Below, one piece after another: positions 8,953 to 17,435 of a stretch of 64,000 nt of DNA. Below the pieces are notes generated by a model. That model was given only the letters and a program-made list of their open reading frames with translations, was not told the origin of the DNA and did no database searches. A program made the translations under genes and the position numbers. The stretch comes from Alphaproteobacteria bacterium (GTDB lineage: Bacteria > Pseudomonadota > Alphaproteobacteria > Rhodospirillales > WMHbin7): assembly GCA_015231795.1 (NCBI GenBank), contig JADGAX010000003.1:62001-126000 (forward strand), read 5' to 3'. Each line of letters begins with the position of its first letter. Positions within the stretch are counted from its first letter, which is position 1.

Positions 8953-9546
8953 CTATCGAATATAGGCCGCCATATAGCCGCGGATATTTTCGCTCAAGCG
9001 GGCGTCAAGTTCCTTCATCATGGCTTCGACCATTTCGTACCAGACTTGGTCTTTCTGGTTGAGGGTGACGTCTTCCGGCACGCTCTGCACCCTTGTCGCC
9101 TTGGCCTCGGCCGAAGACAAAATCATGCCCCGCGCGTCGCGGATGGTCAGTTCGACCGCCAACTGGGAATTGTAGCGCGCCGACTGTTCCGTCTTGAACA
9201 TGCCCGTAAAGCCCTTGTCGGTCTTCAAATCGGTTTCGGTGACCGGGGCGTCCAGGATGCGAAATTCGGCCCGCAAGGGACCACCCACCGCCACCAGCCG
9301 GTCTTTGGCCCAGATGCGGGCGGCGGCTTCGGGCGAGAAGTTCATCAGATGCTCGACATTGGGGGCGGCCAGCGGCGCCTTGTAGCTGCTGACGACATCC
9401 ACCTGCGACACGGCGAGGCGGAACTGACCCAGATGGGCAAAGCTCATGCTGGGTTGGCTTTTGGGCGGCGGCGTGGTTTCGCAGGCCGCAAGAGCCAGGG
9501 GCAGGGAGATGGCGGCCAGGGCCAAAAGAGCGCGGCGCGTGATCAT
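8953..9546 (-). CDS. Conserved lipoprotein of unknown function
   Basis: The 197-residue product has an N-terminal signal peptide with two arginines and a lipobox ALAA-C (Cys at about residue 22). A folded region of about 170 residues follows without a domain I can name. It resembles alphaproteobacterial lipoproteins often annotated as hypothetical. Its ATG overlaps the stop codon of the upstream nuclease gene (ATGA overlap), so the two are translationally coupled and probably act in the same envelope compartment. Confidence 0.75.
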   Translation of the reverse strand: MITRRALLALAAISLPLALAACETTPPPKSQPSMSFAHLGQFRLAVSQVDVVSSYKAPLAAPNVEHLMNFSPEAAARIWAKDRLVAVGGPLRAEFRILDAPVTETDLKTDKGFTGMFKTEQSARYNSQLAVELTIRDARGMILSSAEAKATRVQSVPEDVTLNQKDQVWYEMVEAMMKELDARLSENIRGYMAAYIR

Positions 9547-10367
9547 GGGTCTTCCTCTTCGCTGGGCGGTGATGTCGTTGGCTGCGATGCTGAGGCTGAT
9601 TTATGGCCTTTTTCGGGCGGCGCGTCGAGCAGTTCCAGTTGTTCGGGATGGCTAAGTTCGATCATCGGGCCGTTGGTCAGAATGACGAAGCCGCGCACCC
9701 GCACCTTCTGGCCCTCCAACTTCTTGGGCGTGATCTTGGCTTGGCGCAACCGTTTGCCTGCCTCGCCATTCAGGGTCAGGGTAAAGTCGGTTTTCCAGTC
9801 GGGGCCGAAATTAAGGTAAGTTTTGCCCGTACCCCGTCCGGTGGCCAAAATCCTGCCTTCGACGATTTCAAACCGACCGGCGGGAACGAAACCATCGGCG
9901 GGGCGCAGGTGGTAGCGCTTGTCGGCCCACAGCCCCTGGCGTTGCTCGCGGGCCTGACTTTCCAGCGCAAGCAGCGTTTCAGCGCCCATTGCTGCATCGG
10001 ACTGGGTGGCGACGCGGGCAAGGCCGCGCAACAGCAATTCGGCTTGCAGCCAAGTGTCGCTGCCCAGCAAGGCGGCCTGGGCGCGCCTGCGCCCATAGCG
10101 GTCTGGCGGCGCTTCGGCGGCCAGGATCAATTTCTTGCCGCGCACCAGCTTGTCCAGCGCCTTTCTGGCCGTATCCGCCAACGGCTCGTCGTCCTTGGGG
10201 GCCAAAAGCCCCATCAGGCGCAATTCCTTGCCGTTGGACAGGCGAATAGTGTCGCCGTCGATCGCTTCTTGCGCGGCGATCGTCTCGCCCAGGGCAAATC
10301 CTTCCGGCAATGGCAGAGCCAGGGCTGGCAGGGGCAAAAGCAGAAAGGCCAAGAGTAGAAAACGCAT
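9543..10367 (-). CDS. Secreted thermonuclease-family (SNase-like) protein
   Basis: The 274-residue protein has a cleavable signal peptide (about 1-17) and a staphylococcal-nuclease-like OB-fold with the IDGDTIRL and DRYGRRRAQ signatures. It also has a second beta-rich half, residues 165-245. Family members hydrolyse nucleic acids, or have lost activity and bind them. The conserved Arg/Asp pattern suggests activity, but the key glutamate is not certain from inspection. It is co-transcribed with the following lipoprotein gene. The C-terminal tail is rich in Ser, Pro and Glu. Confidence 0.72.
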   Translation of the reverse strand: MRFLLLAFLLLPLPALALPLPEGFALGETIAAQEAIDGDTIRLSNGKELRLMGLLAPKDDEPLADTARKALDKLVRGKKLILAAEAPPDRYGRRRAQAALLGSDTWLQAELLLRGLARVATQSDAAMGAETLLALESQAREQRQGLWADKRYHLRPADGFVPAGRFEIVEGRILATGRGTGKTYLNFGPDWKTDFTLTLNGEAGKRLRQAKITPKKLEGQKVRVRGFVILTNGPMIELSHPEQLELLDAPPEKGHKSASASQPTTSPPSEEEDP

Positions 10368-10392
10368 CCTCAGAAACTATCAACGAAAACTA

Positions 10393-10472
10393 CTCGCGTG
10401 CAAGGCACGCGCGCCGGGTTCCATCCCGGCGGGAGCCTAGGGATGCGGAGCATCCCGCCCGGCGCCTGAGGG
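10393..10472 (+). repeat. Structured dispersed repeat, copy 1
   Basis: This 80-base element folds into three hairpins in a row: GCGTGC/GCACGC (10396-10410), GCCGGG/CCCGGC (10413-10430) and GGGATGC/GCATCCC (10440-10456). It ends in CGCCCGGCGCCTGAGGG. A second copy lies at 37253-37330 on the other strand. The first hairpin, the GGGAGCCTAG linker and the 3' end are nearly identical between copies. The second and third stems differ in sequence but remain paired. GCGCCGGG at the start of hairpin 2 can alternatively pair with CCCGGCGC near the 3' end. It sits between the rpsA terminator and the nuclease gene. Confidence 0.75.
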
Positions 10473-10495
10473 CAAACGAATAACGACTACCAACG

Positions 10496-10521
10496 AAAAA
10501 GGCGCTCCGCTAGGGAGCGCC
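10496..10521 (-). terminator. Terminator of rpsA
   Basis: The stem GGCGCTCC (10501-10508) / GGAGCGCC (10514-10521) has a 5-nt loop and is followed on the minus strand by five T. It lies 35 bases past the rpsA stop codon and ends the aroA-cmk-rpsA transcript. Confidence 0.88.
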
Positions 10522-10555
10522 TTTCCGTCATCAGACTTTGAAAGAAAAGTTACAA

Positions 10556-12235
10556 TCAACCTTCCTTCGACTGCTTTTCGCGCATGGCGGCGCCCAGGAT
10601 GTCGCCGAGCGAGGCGCCCGAGTCGGCCGAGCCGTAATCGGCCATGGCCTGCTTCTCTTCCTCGATCTCGCGGGCCTTGACGGACAGCGTGAACTTGCGG
10701 CTCGACTTCTCGATGGCGGTGATCTTGGCGTCGATCTTTTCGCCGATGGCGTAACGCTCGGGCCTTTGATCGGCGCGGTCGCGAGCCAGTTCCGCCTTGC
10801 GGATGAAGCCCGTAACGCCCTCGGTGATCTGCACCTCGACGCCGTTTTCCTGCACCTGCGTAACGGTGCCGGTGACCACGTCGCCCTTCTTGAAGCTGGA
10901 AGCGGCGCCAGCGAACGGATCGCTGGTCAGCTGCTTGATGCCCAAGCTGATGCGCTCCTTCTCGACGTCGACGTCCAGCACCTTGCACTTGACGTGGTCG
11001 CCCTTCTTGAAGCCCTGCAGGGCCTGCTCGCCGGGCTTTTCCCAATCCAGGTCGGACAGATGCACCATGCCGTCGATGTCGCCGGTCAGGCCCACGAACA
11101 GACCGAATTCGGTGATGTTCTTGACCTCGCCTTCGACTTCGCAGCCCACCGGGCACTTGTCCAGGAAGCCGCCCCACGGATTTTCCATGGTCTGCTTCAG
11201 GCCCAGCGAAATGCGGCGCTTGGCCGGATCGACGTCCAGCACCATGACTTCCACTTCCTGCGAGGTGGAAACGATCTTGCCCGGATGGACGTTCTTCTTG
11301 GTCCAGCTCATTTCGGAAACGTGGACCAGACCTTCGACGCCGGGTTCCAGTTCGACGAACGCGCCGTAGTCGGTGATGTTGGTGACGCGGCCCGTGTACT
11401 TGGCGCCGACCGGATACTTGGCGTCAACGCCTTCCCACGGATCGGCTTCCAACTGCTTCATGCCAAGCGAGATGCGCTGGGTTTCCGAGTTGAAGCGAAT
11501 GACCTGCACCTTGACGCTCTGGCCGATATGCAAGGCTTCCGACGGATGGTTGATGCGCTTCCAGGCGATGTCGGTGACGTGCAACAAACCGTCCACGCCG
11601 CCCAGATCGACGAACGCGCCGTAGTCGGTGATGTTCTTGACCACGCCATCCAGGATCTGGCCTTCCTTCAGGCTTTCGATCAGTTCCGAACGCTGCTCGG
11701 CGCGGGTCTCTTCCAGCACGGCGCGGCGCGAAACCACGATATTGCCGCGTGAGCGGTCCATCTTCAGAATTTGGAAGGGCTGGGGGTTGCCCATCAGAGG
11801 CCCGATGTCGCGCACGGGGCGGATATCGACCTGGCTGCCCGGCAAGAAGGCCACGGCGCCCGACAGATCGACGGTGAAGCCGCCCTTGACGCGCCCGAAA
11901 ATGGTGCCGTTGACGCGCTGAGCCGCCGTAAAGGCCTTCTCCAGAACGGTCCAAGCCTCTTCGCGCTTGGCCTTTTCGCGAGACAGCATCACCTGGCCGT
12001 CGCGATCTTCATAGCGCTCGACGAAAACGTCGATCACGTCGCCGATCTTTACTTCGGGCGAGCGGCCGGGGGCTGCGAATTCCTTGGTGGCGATGCGGCC
12101 TTCGCTTTTGAGGCCCACATCGATCATCGCCCAGTCGCCATCGACGGAGACGACGGTGCCCTTCAGCACTTGGCCTTCAAAGCCGCCGGTGCCAAAGGCT
12201 TCATTCAGGAGGTCAGCGAAATTCTCGGTCATCAT
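10556..12235 (-). CDS. rpsA: 30S ribosomal protein S1
   Basis: This protein of about 559 residues has six S1 RNA-binding repeats in a row. It shows the recurring sequences VKNITDYGAFVDLGG, GLLHVTDIAW and RISLGMKQLE, matching the length and layout of bacterial S1. S1 sits on the 30S subunit and brings mRNA to the ribosome. Two adjacent ATGs (12235 and 12232) are possible starts; AAAGGA lies about 12 bases before the first. It is downstream of cmk, the conserved cmk-rpsA order, and is followed by a strong terminator. Confidence 0.95.
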   Translation of the reverse strand: MMTENFADLLNEAFGTGGFEGQVLKGTVVSVDGDWAMIDVGLKSEGRIATKEFAAPGRSPEVKIGDVIDVFVERYEDRDGQVMLSREKAKREEAWTVLEKAFTAAQRVNGTIFGRVKGGFTVDLSGAVAFLPGSQVDIRPVRDIGPLMGNPQPFQILKMDRSRGNIVVSRRAVLEETRAEQRSELIESLKEGQILDGVVKNITDYGAFVDLGGVDGLLHVTDIAWKRINHPSEALHIGQSVKVQVIRFNSETQRISLGMKQLEADPWEGVDAKYPVGAKYTGRVTNITDYGAFVELEPGVEGLVHVSEMSWTKKNVHPGKIVSTSQEVEVMVLDVDPAKRRISLGLKQTMENPWGGFLDKCPVGCEVEGEVKNITEFGLFVGLTGDIDGMVHLSDLDWEKPGEQALQGFKKGDHVKCKVLDVDVEKERISLGIKQLTSDPFAGAASSFKKGDVVTGTVTQVQENGVEVQITEGVTGFIRKAELARDRADQRPERYAIGEKIDAKITAIEKSSRKFTLSVKAREIEEEKQAMADYGSADSGASLGDILGAAMREKQSKEG

Positions 12236-12322
12236 ATTACGGGGTAGTCCTTTCAAACGTCGCTATCCAGGCCAACCGGTTGTCTCCGGCGGTCTTGGTC
12301 ATGTTCGCGGATGAAACGATTT

Positions 12323-12949
12323 TCAGCCGCGCGTTCTTTCTGAAATGGTGTCGAGCGCTGCCCTGAAGGCTGCATCTGCATCGAGCTTGGTGGTATCGAG
12401 AACCACAGCGTCGGGCGCTGGCACCAGCGGGGCGACGGAGCGGGAACTGTCCCTTTCGTCGCGCTCGCGCATTTCTTCTAGAACGCGCGCGTATATAGAG
12501 GATTCCCCGCGTTCTAGCAACTCTTTATGCCTTCGCTCGGCTCGGGCCTCGGGTGAAGCCGTGACGAAAATCTTAACATTGGCCCCCGGGCAGACCACCG
12601 TGCCGATGTCGCGGCCATCCAAGACGGCCCCCTTGGCGGGCAGAGGGGGGTGGGTTGCGAATTTTCGTTGGAATTCAAGCAATTCTGACCGAACATTGGG
12701 GATGCTGGCGACTTTCGAAGCCGCTTGGCCGCCTTCCTCGGTGCGTAAATCTGGGGCTTTCAGGTCGTCCGGCGTCAACATCTGGGCAGCCTTGACGGGG
12801 TCCAATCCTTCCCGTTTTGCCTTCATGCCGACGGCGCGATAAATCAGCCCGGTGTCCAAATAAGCCAGATTCAGATGGGCCGCCAGCCGCCGGGCCAAGG
12901 TTCCCTTGCCCGCAGCCGCCGGGCCGTCGATGGCGATGATGAAGGTCAT
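12323..12949 (-). CDS. cmk: Cytidylate kinase
   Basis: The protein phosphorylates CMP and dCMP with ATP. It has the P-loop [10 protein letters not shown] close to the N-terminus, the YLDTGLIYR substrate motif and the DGRDIGTVV motif. At 208 residues it is slightly short but within the family range. The ATG at 12949 (MTFIIAIDG) is chosen over a GTG two codons earlier that overlaps the aroA stop. It sits between aroA and rpsA in the classic operon order. Confidence 0.93.
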   Translation of the reverse strand: MTFIIAIDGPAAAGKGTLARRLAAHLNLAYLDTGLIYRAVGMKAKREGLDPVKAAQMLTPDDLKAPDLRTEEGGQAASKVASIPNVRSELLEFQRKFATHPPLPAKGAVLDGRDIGTVVCPGANVKIFVTASPEARAERRHKELLERGESSIYARVLEEMRERDERDSSRSVAPLVPAPDAVVLDTTKLDADAAFRAALDTISERTRG

Positions 12950-12951
12950 GG

Positions 12952-14331
12952 TCACTCACTGTCCCTTTTCGCCAATCCCGAACTTGCTTGCGGGCCGCTT
13001 TGTTCAATCTTCGCGCCAAGCCCATTCATCAGTTCCACGAAACCGGGAAAGCTGGTGGCGATGGCCCGTCCATCGTCGATTCGCATGGGTTGGCGCGAGG
13101 CTAGGCCCAGCACCAGGAAACTCATGGCGATGCGGTGATCCAGATTGGCTTCGATCAAAGCGCCGCCCTGAGGGGCGCCCAATCCATGCACGATCAGGTC
13201 GTCGCCTTCCACCTCGATCGCCACCCCCGCCTTGGCCAAGCCGTTCGCCATGGCGGTCAGGCGGTCGCTTTCCTTCACCTTCAATTCCTTCAGGCCCAGC
13301 ATGCGCGTGGTGCCTTCGGCGAAGGCGGCGGCCACGGCCAGGATGGGATATTCGTCGATCATCGAAGGGGCGCGCTCGGGCGGGACGGTCACGCCCTTCA
13401 GGCGGCAGGACCGGACGACCAGATCGGCCACCGGCTCGCCCGACAATTCCCTGGCATTGGTCAATTGGATGTCCGCCCCCATTTCCCGCAAGGTTTCGTA
13501 AAGGCCGAAACGCAAAGGATTGGTGCCGACATTGGGCAAGGTAATTTCCGATTCGGGCACGATCAGGGCGGCCACGGCGGGAAAGGCGGCCGATGAAGGA
13601 TCGGCGGGCACCAGGATATGGCGACCGGTCAGTTCGGGGAATCCGTGCAGGGTGATGGCGCGTCCGCCCCCGGGGGCGGGGCCGACATCGACCTTGGCGC
13701 CGAAATGGCGCAGCATGCGCTCGGAATGGTCGCGGGTGGGTTCGGGTTCGATGACCGTGGTGGTGCCGGGCGTGTTCAGCCCTGCCAGCAAAACCGCCGA
13801 TTTCACCTGGGCGGAGGCCACGGGCAGTTCATAGACGATGGGTAGCGGGGCGTCGGTGCCTGCCACCGCCAGCGGCGGGCGTCCGCCCGAACGGGACAGC
13901 ACGCGCGCCCCCATGCGCTCCAGGGGTTCGGCCACCCGGCGCATCGGGCGTCGGCACAAGCTGGCGTCGCCGGTAAAGAAGGCGGTAAAGGGGTGGCTGG
14001 CCACCAAACCCATCACCAGGCGCATGCCGGTTCCCGCATTGCCCATGTCGAGCAGGGTTTCCGGCTCGGTCAGGCCGCCCACGCCGCGGCCCCAAAGGCG
14101 CCAGACTCCGTCCTGCCCGCGCTCGGCCTTGGCCCCCATGGCCCGCATGGCCGCAGCCGTGGCCAGGACGTCGTCGCCCTCCAGCAGGCCTTCGACGGTC
14201 GTCTCGCCCACGGCCAGGGCGCCCAGCATCAAGGCCCGGTGCGAAACGGATTTATCCCCGGGAACGCGGGCGGTTCCCTGAAGGCGGGGGGAGGCGGATG
14301 AAGACAGGGGCAGGGGGGTGGTTGGGGTCAT
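12952..14331 (-). CDS. aroA: 3-phosphoshikimate 1-carboxyvinyltransferase (EPSP synthase)
   Basis: EPSP synthase joins shikimate 3-phosphate and phosphoenolpyruvate in the pathway to aromatic amino acids. The 459-residue protein has the motifs [12 protein letters not shown] near residue 25, [12 protein letters not shown] near 97 and LKVKESDRL near 355. The GNAGTG form is closer to the class II enzymes than to the E. coli type; the class call is an inference from motif memory. The ATG at 14331 starts a protein of normal length, whereas the frame extends to 14913 without further homology. It leads the aroA-cmk-rpsA operon and is divergent from the TIGR02300 gene. Confidence 0.93.
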   Translation of the reverse strand: MTPTTPLPLSSSASPRLQGTARVPGDKSVSHRALMLGALAVGETTVEGLLEGDDVLATAAAMRAMGAKAERGQDGVWRLWGRGVGGLTEPETLLDMGNAGTGMRLVMGLVASHPFTAFFTGDASLCRRPMRRVAEPLERMGARVLSRSGGRPPLAVAGTDAPLPIVYELPVASAQVKSAVLLAGLNTPGTTTVIEPEPTRDHSERMLRHFGAKVDVGPAPGGGRAITLHGFPELTGRHILVPADPSSAAFPAVAALIVPESEITLPNVGTNPLRFGLYETLREMGADIQLTNARELSGEPVADLVVRSCRLKGVTVPPERAPSMIDEYPILAVAAAFAEGTTRMLGLKELKVKESDRLTAMANGLAKAGVAIEVEGDDLIVHGLGAPQGGALIEANLDHRIAMSFLVLGLASRQPMRIDDGRAIATSFPGFVELMNGLGAKIEQSGPQASSGLAKRDSE

Positions 14332-14460
14332 TTCCGGCTTGGCTTTGTTGGTTTGGTGATAATGCTTTTGACACACCGCGCTTAACGTGGCAAATGGCCC
14401 TTGCGGATCGCCCTGCCGGGGCGGCGCCATTTGAAGACCGGACTCGACGGAGGAGCAAGC

Positions 14461-14832
14461 GTGGCCAAGCCTGAATGGGGAACGAAACGCATCTGCCCAA
14501 GCTGCGGCTGCAAGTTCTACGATATGCAGCACATGCCTTGTGTATGCCCCAAATGCGAAACCAAGTTCGATCCGGCGCAGGCTTTGCGCGGCAGCAGGAA
14601 GGCCGCCGCCGCAGCAGCCGCCGCCGAAAAGGAAAAAGCCAAGAACGCCAAGGCCAAGCTGGCCGCGGTTCCCATCGAGGCCGAGGATGTCGTGGGCGTG
14701 GTCCTTGAAGGCGACGAGGTCGAGGAAGAGGGCGACGAAATCCTGGAAGACGCCTCGGACCTGGGCGAGGACGACGACGATATGGCCGAGGTCATGGAGC
14801 ATATCGACGAAGAAGGCGACGCCGAACCCTAA
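14461..14832 (+). CDS. TIGR02300 family (FYDLN acid domain) protein
   Basis: This is a 123-residue acidic protein. The N-terminus holds a zinc-ribbon-like [11 protein letters not shown] and [12 protein letters not shown] pair of Cys motifs. The rest is an Ala/Lys-rich helix and a very acidic C-terminus. It matches the alphaproteobacterial FYDLN acid domain family, whose function is unknown. The GTG at 14461 is the start because GGAGGAG lies directly upstream and the conserved core begins at once. It is commonly found beside aroA in alphaproteobacteria, divergently as here. Confidence 0.85.
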   Translation: MAKPEWGTKRICPSCGCKFYDMQHMPCVCPKCETKFDPAQALRGSRKAAAAAAAAEKEKAKNAKAKLAAVPIEAEDVVGVVLEGDEVEEEGDEILEDASDLGEDDDDMAEVMEHIDEEGDAEP

Positions 14833-14966
14833 AAGGCTTGGTTTTTGGGGCCTCCCAGCGCCCCAAAAAACTTCTTGCGCAGGGGGGGGGAAGTTTCTAT
14901 GTTCCACCCCCACGATTCAAGTCCCCCGCGATTCTCCTACATTTAGGAATTTCGGGTGGCGACATC

Positions 14967-15042
<76 letters not shown>

Positions 15043-15047
15043 AATAG

Positions 15048-15078
15048 AAAGCCCGGTCAGAAATGACCGGGCTTTCTT
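15048..15078 (+). terminator. Terminator of tRNA-Ala
   Basis: A 12-bp perfect stem (15048-15059 with 15064-15075) closes a GAAA tetraloop and runs into TTTCTTAT. The symmetrical A and T flanks mean it could also stop the leftward csbD transcript. Confidence 0.9.
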
Positions 15079-15104
15079 ATGTTTTAGGATCGAGCCTATT
15101 GGCT

Positions 15105-15287
15105 TTATTTTGCCAGCACGTCCCTGACGGCATCCTTAACGCCGCCGACGGCGTTCTGGACCTTGCCCATGGCCTTTTCATCCTTTCCGTCGGCAACCAT
15201 CTTGCTGTCGCCAAGGGCGTTGCCGACGGCGATCTTGATGGAGCCTTTGGCCTGTTTGGCGGAACCGGCGATGCGATCTTTGTCCAT
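15105..15287 (-). CDS. CsbD family stress-response protein
   Basis: This 60-residue hydrophilic protein starts MDKDRIAGSAKQAKG and shows the repeated KGxxK/VGxALGD pattern of the CsbD family. These small proteins are induced by general stress in many bacteria; their molecular function is not known. The ATG at 15287 has AAAGGA seven bases upstream and is preferred to a TTG two codons earlier. It lies just downstream of the small membrane-protein gene on the same strand, with a gap of about 55 bases. Confidence 0.85.
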   Translation of the reverse strand: MDKDRIAGSAKQAKGSIKIAVGNALGDSKMVADGKDEKAMGKVQNAVGGVKDAVRDVLAK

Positions 15288-15342
15288 TTTCAATTCCTTT
15301 GAGATAGTTGCTGAGATTGAAGAAGATCGGGTGCGCGTCGCG

Positions 15343-15567
15343 TCACGCTCTCCTGTAAAAGCCGCCGCCCAGCAAGACGACGCCCAGAATCAGCACGCCC
15401 ACGGCGGCGGCAGGCGGTATGGAATGCGACGTGCTTTCCGTGGTCTCGATCTTCAGATCACCCAGCTTGGCCACTTCCGTGGTTTCGCTTGTGGTGAAAT
15501 AGGGAATGGCGAGACCCAGCACGCCAAGAACGGCCAGGACCAGTCCGGCAGCCATCAGCTTACTCAT
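15343..15567 (-). CDS. Small two-helix membrane protein
   Basis: The 74-residue product has hydrophobic helices at about 5-24 and 52-69 separated by a Thr/Glu-rich loop, and ends in RRA. The layout resembles small inner-membrane proteins of the DUF3185 kind, but this is a guess from shape and not a family match. TAGGAG lies eight bases before the ATG at 15567. The neighbouring CsbD gene suggests a stress setting. Confidence 0.68.
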   Translation of the reverse strand: MSKLMAAGLVLAVLGVLGLAIPYFTTSETTEVAKLGDLKIETTESTSHSIPPAAAVGVLILGVVLLGGGFYRRA

Positions 15568-15992
15568 TGTTTTTCTCCTAGAGCGGATCGTCTGAAATCG
15601 AAACCGACATCCGGCTTCGATTCTGGAGTGAACCCTAAAGATAGCTCTCATAAATTCCGACCTGCGGAATTTCGAGCGTCACGGTTCTTCAGACGGCATT
15701 TCTCTCATGATCATCCTAGCAGCACGCGCCTGTCGTGAAGCGGGCCGGAATATACCCAAGCCGCATGCGCCAAGGTCTCGACGATTTGCCGCAATCGCTT
15801 GCGTATATCCCGCAATCGCCGACAAGGCCCAATTTCCAAAGAAATCTGCTATAATCAGTTACGGCCATCGCCGCTCCATGATGATTGGCCTGTTTGGCAG
15901 GTTGGGGTGAAGGCCGACATTCATTTCGTGCATTCTTCACGCTTCGGCGCGATCCGGGTGAATCGAGAGTACAAGTCGCATTGGAGAGCCTC
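15568..15992. other. Intergenic region with an extended -10 promoter
   Basis: This 425-base stretch separates the leftward small membrane-protein gene from the rightward 77-residue orphan. I see no coding signal in it. It contains two copies of CGCAATCGC (near 15790 and 15812) and one good promoter-like TGCTATAAT (annotated separately). Confidence 0.5.
15847..15855 (+). promoter_or_regulatory. Putative extended -10 promoter
   Basis: TGCTATAAT is a perfect extended -10 (TGnTATAAT), which needs little -35 contact. It points toward the small genes at 15993 and 16229, about 140 bases upstream of the first. No convincing -35 hexamer is seen at the right distance. Confidence 0.5.
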
Positions 15993-16226
15993 ATGGAAGA
16001 AGCCACGCCATTTCAATTGAGCAGAATTTATGCGAGCGGTTGGAATGAGGGCAGGAAATTCGCCCTGGAAGACATCAAAGAAGTCGCCGATCTGGTCCGG
16101 AAGCTAAATCCGCATCAGTCGCCGACCGAGCAGGAGCGTTGGAACCAGGGTTTTCGCGACGCGGTTTTCAACGACAATGGCGGCGCGACGGCTTTTCGTC
16201 GCTCGCAAGTCACCTCAGGAGGATAG
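15993..16226 (+). CDS. Hypothetical protein, 77 residues
   Basis: The product starts MEEATPFQLSRIYASGWNEG, is hydrophilic and helical, and has a repeated aromatic pattern (ASGWNEGRKFA and RWNQGFRDA) about 38 residues apart, suggesting two similar helical units. I do not recognise a family. GGAGAG lies five bases before the ATG. A 49-residue gene follows three bases later, so the two probably form one operon. Confidence 0.62.
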   Translation: MEEATPFQLSRIYASGWNEGRKFALEDIKEVADLVRKLNPHQSPTEQERWNQGFRDAVFNDNGGATAFRRSQVTSGG

Positions 16227-16228
16227 TC

Positions 16229-16378
16229 ATGGCCAAGGGTCAGAAGCGAAGCGGGCGCGAGCCGAAGAAGCCGAAAATGGCTGCGAAGAAAGTCGAGGCG
16301 CCGATGTCGATCTTCGACGAGCGGTCGTCATCGAATCCGGCGAAAAAGGCGATGAAAAGCCACACGGTCAAGCATTAA
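16229..16378 (+). CDS. Small basic protein, 49 residues
   Basis: This very Lys/Arg-rich protein (MAKGQKRSGREPKKPK at the start, ending HTVKH) has a strong ribosome-binding site, TCAGGAGGA, before its ATG. It resembles short, lysine-rich proteins annotated as hypothetical in alphaproteobacteria. It has no Cys and no membrane segment. The composition suggests nucleic-acid or ribosome contact, but that is inference. It directly follows the 77-residue gene and is followed by the tandem hairpins. Confidence 0.62.
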   Translation: MAKGQKRSGREPKKPKMAAKKVEAPMSIFDERSSSNPAKKAMKSHTVKH

Positions 16379-16896
16379 AGCCAACGCCAAAAGAAAGCCC
16401 CTGGTTTGCACCAGGGGCTAAGTCAATACAGGGAGGCTTCACGTCTGGGAGACGTAGGGTTCCAACGAACCCCTTTCGAGCGTCACACTCGAAACTCGTG
16501 GACATTGCGCTGCATCTGTTGCGCCGCAATATTCGTGGTTTCCTATATAACGAGGAGAAGCATTCCTAACCATGCAGAATTCCACAGCTCTGCCATGCAT
16601 AATGCGCATGGCTTAATAATCGTGTAATATCAGCGCATTAGTGCTGAAGTTGACAGTATCTGCCCAGCGCAATGTGCAAAGATGGGTGGTTTTCCCCCGC
16701 CCGCTAGATGATCGGCATTAAACTTATTGCGAAGAGGCAAATGTGGGTTGCCCTTTGGCGGTCTCTGGCGAGTGAGCAGCGTCCCGATTTTGAGTGACTG
16801 CGTCGATTAATGGCATGTGAATAATCAATTTGAACTATGCCAATGAGAGGGCTACCCTTCACTGGCAATTCAACTATCCGCGAGAGGAGAAAACCA
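16379..16896. other. 518-base intergenic region with tandem hairpins before dps
   Basis: No convincing gene is present. The first part (16396-16494) is a row of four hairpins, listed separately. Further on are a perfect inverted repeat GCCATGC-7-GCATGGC (16592-16612) and a TTGACA (16652-16657) that could be the -35 of a dps promoter, though the matching -10 (TGTGCA) is poor. Confidence 0.55.
16396..16494 (+). ncRNA. Tandem hairpin array, possible small RNA or mRNA 3' end
   Basis: Four perfect hairpins follow each other with almost no linker in the last three: AGCCCCTGGT/ACCAGGGGCT (16396-16419), ACGTCT/AGACGT (16441-16455), GGGTTC/GAACCC (16457-16472) and TTTCGAG/CTCGAAA (16474-16494). The first could be the terminator of the 49-residue gene, but none has a proper T-run. 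The rest could be a structured RNA. It matches no RNA family I know, and the strand is inferred only from the upstream genes. Confidence 0.45.
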
Positions 16897-17379
<483 letters not shown>

Positions 17380-17401
17380 GACTTGCAACATGATGAAGGT
17401 G

Positions 17402-17421
17402 GGGGGGCTGAAAAGCCCCCC
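17402..17421 (+). terminator. Terminator between dps and the GGDEF-EAL gene
   Basis: The stem GGGGGGCT / AGCCCCCC has a GAAA loop and lies in the short gap between two convergent genes, 22 bases after the dps stop. The following CATTTCGTT is only moderately T-rich, and the same hairpin can serve both strands. Confidence 0.72.
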
Positions 17422-17435
17422 ATTTCGTTGACGCT

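Noticed and set aside
10437-11177. 246-residue leftward frame over the 3' part of rpsA
   Set aside because: It is Arg/Gly-rich in the style of a shifted reading of rpsA and crosses the rpsA terminator and the structured repeat.
14332-14913. N-terminal extension of aroA
   Set aside because: The extra 194 residues lie opposite the TIGR02300 gene and do not match EPSP synthase, which starts normally at 14331.
16592-16612. Inverted repeat GCCATGC-7-GCATGGC as a dps operator
   Set aside because: It is a perfect 7-bp repeat, but lies about 290 bases before dps and matches no regulator site I know, so it is mentioned only as part of the gap.
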